Made by a program: the position numbers and the translations under genes
The notes under the pieces: model-generated
Databases searched by the model: none
The model's input: only the letters and a program-made list of their open reading frames with translations
Told to the model about the DNA's origin: nothing
Assembly (NCBI GenBank): GCA_965212195.1
Contig: CBDBUW010000017.1
Span: 372,001-436,000, forward strand
Length of the DNA: 64,000 nucleotides
Direction of reading: 5' to 3'
DNA from: JAJCYK01 sp965212195
GTDB taxonomy: Bacteria; Bacteroidota; Bacteroidia; Cytophagales; Cyclobacteriaceae
Shown here: positions 59,827-64,000 of the stretch, piece by piece
Layout of the letters: each line of letters starts with the position of its first letter
How positions within the stretch are numbered: position 1 is the stretch's first letter

Positions 59827-60411
59827 TTATTTATTGTAACCCATTGATTTGGCGTATGCCTGTAATTTTTCTTTTAAAAGATTTCTGGCACGATGCAATC
59901 TCGACCTGACAGTCCCAATGGGAATATCCAATATCTTGGCCATTTCCTCATAGGTAAATCCCTCTAGATCACATAATATGATCACCGTCCGAAAGTCAAC
60001 CGCCAATGCATTCAGTGCACTGGAAACCTCATCTCCAATCATGTGTTGGACCGTTTCTACTCTCAGGTCTGTGGTCATAGATACATCCACACTTTCCGAA
60101 TTGTAGAAGGCTTCAACCTCTTGATAGTCCACTTTCGACGGCTGTTTGCTTTTCTTTCGAAAGTCGTTAATGAAGCTGTTTTTCAATATCCGAAACAACC
60201 ACGCTTTGGCATTAGTTCCTTGTTGAAATGAATTTAAAAACCTATAAGCTTTTAGATAGGTCTCCTGAACCAGGTCCTTGGCGTCGTCTTCGTCAAATGT
60301 CAACCGGTAGGCAAAATTATACATAGAACTGATATGAGGCAGAAACTCTTTGTCGAAAATCTGCTCCTTCTCAATATCTGTATATTCTTGCTTTGTCTTT
60401 TCCTCCGACAT
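59827..60411 (-). CDS. ECF sigma factor, SigR-like
   Basis: A 194-residue sigma-70 family factor with only regions 2 and 4. Region 2 (about 30-90): YNFAYRLTFDEDDAKDLVQ, ETYLKAYRF, and GTNAKAWLFRILKNSFIND, the last close to the GTN-KAWLYRIL-NT-IN signature of SigR/RpoE2-type factors. Region 4 (about 133-185): LEGFTYEEMAKILDIPIGTV, RSRLHRARNLLKEKL. ATG start. It heads an apparent operon with the anti-sigma, gmk and nadD. Confidence 0.9.
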   Translation of the reverse strand: MSEEKTKQEYTDIEKEQIFDKEFLPHISSMYNFAYRLTFDEDDAKDLVQETYLKAYRFLNSFQQGTNAKAWLFRILKNSFINDFRKKSKQPSKVDYQEVEAFYNSESVDVSMTTDLRVETVQHMIGDEVSSALNALAVDFRTVIILCDLEGFTYEEMAKILDIPIGTVRSRLHRARNLLKEKLQAYAKSMGYNK

Positions 60412-60476
60412 AGGTGGTAAGGATTTAATGGCTTTAATAGCCTACAAAAATTGTTCCGTACCCTTTTATACTAGCA

Positions 60477-60503
60477 CAAAGTTAAAAAGTTGTGTCAAAA
60501 GTA
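60477..60503 (-). promoter_or_regulatory. Two candidate -7 boxes upstream of the SigR-like gene
   Basis: TACTTTTG (60503-60496) and TAACTTTG (60484-60477) on the minus strand both fit TAnnTTTG, in a gap of 103 bases. Neither has a TTTG at 19-21 bases. A GGAAC lies further downstream in the leader and could be a self-regulated ECF -35, which I cannot confirm. Confidence 0.45.
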
Positions 60504-60514
60504 TAACATTTATC

Positions 60515-61183
60515 TCACAAGTTAGGGGATGACTCCATGACTTGTTTATTTCTAGGATTGAGTAGAATCAGAAAAAAGACCATTACAGAACCAAACTCCA
60601 GCAGTTCCCAGTTCTTACTGGCCGGTATGATAGATATTAACAAAGTTAGCACCAGATAACCAGCACTTTGCCACCACTGAGGGATAGGAATGTACCAATC
60701 GTCCAGCTTTTTACGTATCCAGGATACCTTCCAATACAGGATGGGTACCAGCACTATGTAAATCATAATGACGGTAGTCAAGATAAGCCCGAATACCAAT
60801 TTGTTTATTTTCACCCCGCCCACCGTTAGGTTGTGCAGGTTGAGTTCTTCCTGAGCATTATTTTTTTTAAAATACTCGGTAGTTTGAAGATCAAATATGC
60901 GTTGACCCCAAGACAGCTCTTCCCCTGCCACGAAGAAAAACCCAAGAATAATCAACCAGGATATCAAAGTAAAGGTCCATCCGGATGCGGCCCGATGCTT
61001 GAGCCAGCGCACAATGGTCAGTACACAACCCGCTAATAGCAACGCTACTGTGGCATATTCCACCAATCCATCTTCCCGCATAAAGTCGTCCGTAAAGAAT
61101 TGAGGTTCTTCGAAACCCCAATACACTCCCATCCCCAGGATTATGGCAAAGACTACCCACAAGCTTCTTTCCAAACTATTCAT
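60515..61183 (-). CDS. Multi-pass membrane protein of unknown function with GEELSWGQ motif
   Basis: A 222-residue protein with about six hydrophobic helices (about 8-20, 42-60, 74-90, 132-155, 170-188, 192-210). Between helices 3 and 4 it carries GEELSWGQRIFDLQT and NLHNLTVGG, conserved-looking polar motifs with Glu, Trp and His. I recognise the GEE-SWGQR pattern as a recurring feature of uncharacterised bacterial membrane proteins, but no function is known to me. It follows the glycosyltransferase by one base, so it probably acts in the same surface-glycan or lipid process. Confidence 0.7.
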   Translation of the reverse strand: MNSLERSLWVVFAIILGMGVYWGFEEPQFFTDDFMREDGLVEYATVALLLAGCVLTIVRWLKHRAASGWTFTLISWLIILGFFFVAGEELSWGQRIFDLQTTEYFKKNNAQEELNLHNLTVGGVKINKLVFGLILTTVIMIYIVLVPILYWKVSWIRKKLDDWYIPIPQWWQSAGYLVLTLLISIIPASKNWELLEFGSVMVFFLILLNPRNKQVMESSPNL

Positions 61184-61184
61184 A

Positions 61185-61892
61185 TTAGATGCGATCTCTT
61201 TTTAAGAAGAACTTTTTGAAATAGTACTTAAGAGGATTGGAATATTTTTCCATCTTCCAGGGCCTGCTGCTGTGCGGCAAATGCTGCACCGGTAATTGTT
61301 TCAATAAATAATTCTCAAAGCCCAGGCTACGAGACTTTTTGGAAATATGCACGTCGTACCAATCTTTGTCTTCACGCAGTTCGTTGAAATCAAATGCCTT
61401 GAGCAACTGATGGCCTAGCAGGGTACAGCAGAAACTGAGACTGCGGTTGGTTTTAATAATGCCAGGATCACGCTGCGAGATATGATTGTAAGGAAAGTTT
61501 ATCTCTCCAGCCTGATCCACGGTAATTGCTGCCACCATTCCGCTATTATCATGGCTTTGGCGGTGCTTCACCATTTGTGAAAAGGTGTCTTTTTCTACGA
61601 TCACATCAGATTCAACAATAATTAGATCGGTTTGCCGGTCTTGCGCCATTTTTTGGGCCATAATTAATACAGTCCGGTAGTTAGGTGAGGGCGTATCGAC
61701 GTGGTCTTCCAGGTTTATCAAAGTGTATCCCCATTGCTGCTGATGACTTTGCAAATACTCTTCAGTTTGTGCATCACTAAAATCGTTAAAAACGAAGTAG
61801 TCCACCTGCATATCACTGCCACTTATGGCCTCCAAGGTACGTTTTACGGTGTCCAGGGAATTTTTTACCGGTGTAATTACGATTGGGGTCAT
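61185..61892 (-). CDS. GT-A type glycosyltransferase-like protein (family 2-like)
   Basis: A 235-residue protein. The N-terminus PIVITPVKNSLDTVKRTLEA and VDYFVFNDFSDAQTEEYL resemble the nucleotide-sugar-binding start of family 2 enzymes; LIIVESDVIVEKDTF could hold the DXD-like metal site (ESDV). The C-terminal half has WYDVHISKKSRSLGFENYLL and a basic end (YYFKKFFLKRDR) that may touch the membrane. The sugar and acceptor are unknown. ATG start. It lies one base before the membrane-protein gene. Confidence 0.7.
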   Translation of the reverse strand: MTPIVITPVKNSLDTVKRTLEAISGSDMQVDYFVFNDFSDAQTEEYLQSHQQQWGYTLINLEDHVDTPSPNYRTVLIMAQKMAQDRQTDLIIVESDVIVEKDTFSQMVKHRQSHDNSGMVAAITVDQAGEINFPYNHISQRDPGIIKTNRSLSFCCTLLGHQLLKAFDFNELREDKDWYDVHISKKSRSLGFENYLLKQLPVQHLPHSSRPWKMEKYSNPLKYYFKKFFLKRDRI

Positions 61893-61907
61893 ACTTGATA
61901 TTCCATA

Positions 61908-62717
61908 TCAATTTCGTTTCCTGGCTAGTACCACTAATTCCTGATCCAGACCCAATAGTGACAACAGTCGCCTACCCAAACGATTAATGATGAACGATGG
62001 CGAATCATGGCCTAAAGTGCTCAGAGGATAGTTATTTTGTATTACCTTATATCCGGTGGCGTTTAATACCCGCTCCAGGTTTTGGTAGTTAAAATAAGCA
62101 TAATGCTCAATTCCCACTCCCCGAATACTGTAAAACTTGTGACGCTCTCTGAGCTTACGAGCCCTCCTATATTGGGAATTCGGAATTAAAATCAACACCA
62201 GACCTTGGTCATTGAGCAATTGATGGCATTGCAGCAAAACTTCAAATGGGTCTACGAAATGCTCCAGAACATGCTGCATAAAGATTAAATCAAAACGCTG
62301 TGATTGGGCAATGAGATCCGGCAGGCTCTGGGTTGTGGCCCTCAAACCCTGCTTGGTGCAATAATCAACAGCGAAATCACTTACATCAATCCCCAAATGA
62401 ATTATCCCTTTCTGTTGGGCAGCTTGCAAGGTATTCCCCACTGAACACCCGACTTCCAGAAGTCGCTGAATCCGGGGATGGTGGTTAAGAGCAAGATCCA
62501 ACAGCCAGGTTGACTTGGTGATTTTATGGGCCCGGTTGCGTTGGTAATTTTTTGAATCAAAGTACTGTTGATCGTAATGCTGCTCCAGATCAAATGAATG
62601 GGGGTCACGCCAAATAATCCCACAATCCGCACACTGCTGGTATAGCAGTCGCCCGTCTTGAGCATAAGGCGCAAGGTGGTCGGGTGAGCACCCCAGATAT
62701 TCGCTACAAAGTGCCAT
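61908..62717 (-). CDS. Class I SAM-dependent methyltransferase with N-terminal Cys cluster
   Basis: A 269-residue enzyme. The N-terminus has four cysteines (C4, C10, C29, C32; the last in QQCADCGIIWRDP) like the zinc-ribbon start of several glycan methyltransferases. The SAM motif I is RLLEVGCSVGNTLQAA; FDLIFMQHVLEHFVDPFEVL is the typical motif with the EH pair. A basic C-terminal segment follows. Substrate unknown; sugar or lipid methylation is likely from context. Confidence 0.82.
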   Translation of the reverse strand: MALCSEYLGCSPDHLAPYAQDGRLLYQQCADCGIIWRDPHSFDLEQHYDQQYFDSKNYQRNRAHKITKSTWLLDLALNHHPRIQRLLEVGCSVGNTLQAAQQKGIIHLGIDVSDFAVDYCTKQGLRATTQSLPDLIAQSQRFDLIFMQHVLEHFVDPFEVLLQCHQLLNDQGLVLILIPNSQYRRARKLRERHKFYSIRGVGIEHYAYFNYQNLERVLNATGYKVIQNNYPLSTLGHDSPSFIINRLGRRLLSLLGLDQELVVLARKRN

Positions 62718-62740
62718 ATGGTCTATACAAATCTACGGAG

Positions 62741-63397
62741 CTAGATCCCCATTAACCCGCCTCCATGCTTTTGGGGTGTTAAACCCAGGGGAGAACCTTT
62801 TTCAAAGGCCACGATACTATTATAGAAATGCATGGAAAGAGTGGACTGGCTAAAGCTGTCCTCGCTTAAAGCCCCCCGGGTATGTTCGACATTGAGTTTG
62901 TCAACAAAGTCCTTACACAATTCCATAAAGGAGCCCTGCTTTCGCAATCCGCCACCAAACTCCTCCCAATAGGCGGTGTGCAAATCCTCCACCATGTAAA
63001 CTCCATTCTTGCTTACCTGAGGATACAGGAACTCGAAGGTACTGGTAATGTGGTGCATTTGGTGACTGCCATCGTCTAGTACTAAATCCGGAGGACCAAA
63101 CTCCTCTACCAGCTGTGCCAGGAACTTATGGTCGGACTGATCGCCTATCCTTACGGAGATCTGCTCTTCCTCGTACTTTTTACACTTCTCCTTGATATCA
63201 ATACCCACAATTTTCACTCCCGGGCCGAAATACTTCTTCCACATCTGCAGGGATCCTCCTTTGTAAACCCCTATCTCGAAAAACACCAGTGACTTATTTA
63301 CCCACGGCCCAAAATGCCTTTCGTATATAGGAAAGTAATGCGGCCACTTGTGGATAATACGGTCACGATTGTTCAAAAAGTCCGACCATAAACTCAT
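62741..63397 (-). CDS. SAM-dependent methyltransferase, CmcI/MycE-like
   Basis: A 218-residue enzyme. SAM motif FFEIGVYKGGSLQMWKKYF and VGIDI; then LVLDDGSHQMHHITSTFEFL and GVYMVEDLHTAYW, the metal-site pattern (DDGSH, EDLHT) of CmcI and of macrolide sugar O-methyltransferases such as MycE. Substrate cannot be told. First gene of the four-gene set running to 60515. ATG start. The 54-base gap to ahcY has a weak promoter match overlapping the ahcY stop. Confidence 0.82.
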   Translation of the reverse strand: MSLWSDFLNNRDRIIHKWPHYFPIYERHFGPWVNKSLVFFEIGVYKGGSLQMWKKYFGPGVKIVGIDIKEKCKKYEEEQISVRIGDQSDHKFLAQLVEEFGPPDLVLDDGSHQMHHITSTFEFLYPQVSKNGVYMVEDLHTAYWEEFGGGLRKQGSFMELCKDFVDKLNVEHTRGALSEDSFSQSTLSMHFYNSIVAFEKGSPLGLTPQKHGGGLMGI

Positions 63398-63451
63398 AGG
63401 GCTAAGGTAGGACTTTTGAGCAAAACCAGTGCGGCCTCATGGATGACAAAT

Positions 63452-64000
63452 CTAATATCGATAGTATTCGGGCTTAAAAGGGCCCTTAACAGGTACTCCA
63501 ATATACTGGGCTTGTTCTTCGCTAAGGGTCTCCAACTCTACACCGATTTTTTTCAAGTGAAGGCTAGCCACCTTCTCATCCAGGTGTTTGGGCAAGGTGT
63601 AAACCTGGTTCTCATATTTGTCGGCGTATTTCCACAATTCGATTTGAGCCAATACCTGGTTGGTAAATGAATTGGACATTACAAAAGAAGGATGTCCGGT
63701 GGCGCAACCTAAATTAACCAGACGACCTTCGGCCAACAGAATAATATCTTTTCCATTCAACTCGTACAAGTCAACCTGAGGTTTAATGGTGTCTTTGGAT
63801 GCATGGTCATTAAGCCAAGCAACATCAATCTCGTTGTCGAAATGACCGATGTTACAGACGATGGCCTTGTCTTTCATAGCCTGGAAATGGCGGTCCACGA
63901 TAATGTCTTTGTTGCCGGTTGCCGTTACCACGATATCGGCCTCTTTTACGGCGGTATCCATGCGTTTTACTGCATATCCATCCATAGCTGCCTGCAGGGC
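63452..64000 (-). CDS. ahcY: Adenosylhomocysteinase, C-terminal part
   Basis: The last 182 residues; the frame is open to the window edge, so the 5' part is missing. Visible: NAD-domain block VTATGNKDIIVDRHFQAMKD, AIVCNIGHFDNEIDVAWLN, EGRLVNLGCATGHPSFVMSN, and the family's C-terminal end PFKPEYYRY. It hydrolyses S-adenosylhomocysteine, the product of methyltransferases such as the two encoded just downstream. Confidence 0.95.
   Translation of the reverse strand, partial: ALQAAMDGYAVKRMDTAVKEADIVVTATGNKDIIVDRHFQAMKDKAIVCNIGHFDNEIDVAWLNDHASKDTIKPQVDLYELNGKDIILLAEGRLVNLGCATGHPSFVMSNSFTNQVLAQIELWKYADKYENQVYTLPKHLDEKVASLHLKKIGVELETLSEEQAQYIGVPVKGPFKPEYYRY

Noticed and set aside
1..64000. CRISPR arrays, insertion sequences, phage genes, rRNA, toxin-antitoxin or defence genes
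   Set aside because: I looked for repeat-spacer patterns, transposase or integrase motifs and typical defence domains and saw none; the window is core genome.

Overview
The window is a stretch of core chromosome from a member of the Bacteroidetes, most likely Flavobacteriia. The evidence is gene content and order: eno-carA-rplQ-rpoA; proline dehydrogenase beside aroB; DUF3467 after rpoC; an LptD/amidase/MCE envelope group; an L17 with a long acidic tail. Promoters have the Bacteroidetes form TTTG-N19-TAnnTTTG, and I saw no recognisable Shine-Dalgarno motif ahead of the starts I examined. The species cannot be named from this sequence alone. I saw no rRNA, CRISPR array, insertion sequence, prophage or integrase, and no gap without a gene exceeds about 185 bases.

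Layout. (1) 1-19.6 kb, mixed housekeeping on both strands: a redoxin fragment, a SirB1-like protein, a methylcrotonyl-type carboxyltransferase, MCE protein, cell-wall amidase, LptD, LysS, proline dehydrogenase, AroB, YtxH, AroA, then a tight operon (propionyl-type carboxyltransferase, M42 peptidase, BtuF-like protein), exopolyphosphatase, Ldh-family dehydrogenase, an outer-membrane barrel and DivIC/FtsB. (2) 19.7-22.1 kb: eno and carA. (3) 22.2-36.7 kb, minus strand: rplC through rplQ, the S10, spc and alpha ribosomal-protein operons with secY, map, infA and rpoA. (4) 36.9-40.2 kb: rpsL-rpsG-fusA-rpsJ. (5) 40.3-52.0 kb: tRNA-Trp-secE-nusG-rplK-rplA-rplJ-rplL-rpoB-rpoC-DUF3467. (6) 52.1-53.7 kb: tRNA-Tyr, tRNA-Gly, tRNA-Thr and tuf. 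(7) 53.9-59.5 kb: an M1 peptidase lipoprotein, a free-standing biotin carrier protein, pyrH, frr, nadD and gmk. (8) 59.5-60.4 kb: a SigR/RsrA-like sigma and zinc anti-sigma pair. (9) 60.5-63.4 kb: a four-gene surface-glycan-like group (two methyltransferases, a glycosyltransferase, an unknown membrane protein). (10) The C-terminal part of ahcY at the right edge.

How the parts work together. About 30 kb encodes most of the ribosome, RNA polymerase core, EF-G, EF-Tu and SecY/SecE, all read leftwards from a few promoters. Five of these promoters (tRNA-Tyr/tuf, tRNA-Trp/rpoBC, rpsL, rplC, rpsH) share a -7 box and a discriminator, TAnnTTTGCAnnCC. This shared discriminator is absent from the promoters I could read before other genes and is the most interesting signal in the window. 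Intrinsic terminators follow rplQ, tuf, rpsJ and divIC. All six convergent gene pairs overlap at their 3' ends.

I found no clear undescribed multi-gene system. The best leads are the shared translation-gene promoter, the predicted thiol-switch sigma/anti-sigma operon carrying gmk and nadD, the alternative hairpins between rplL and rpoB, and the small glycan cassette with an uncharacterised GEELSWGQ membrane protein. Starts were corrected wherever an open frame ran upstream of the plausible start (lptD, putA, ppx, carA, rpsQ, rplV, rplC, fusA, nusG, secE, nadD).
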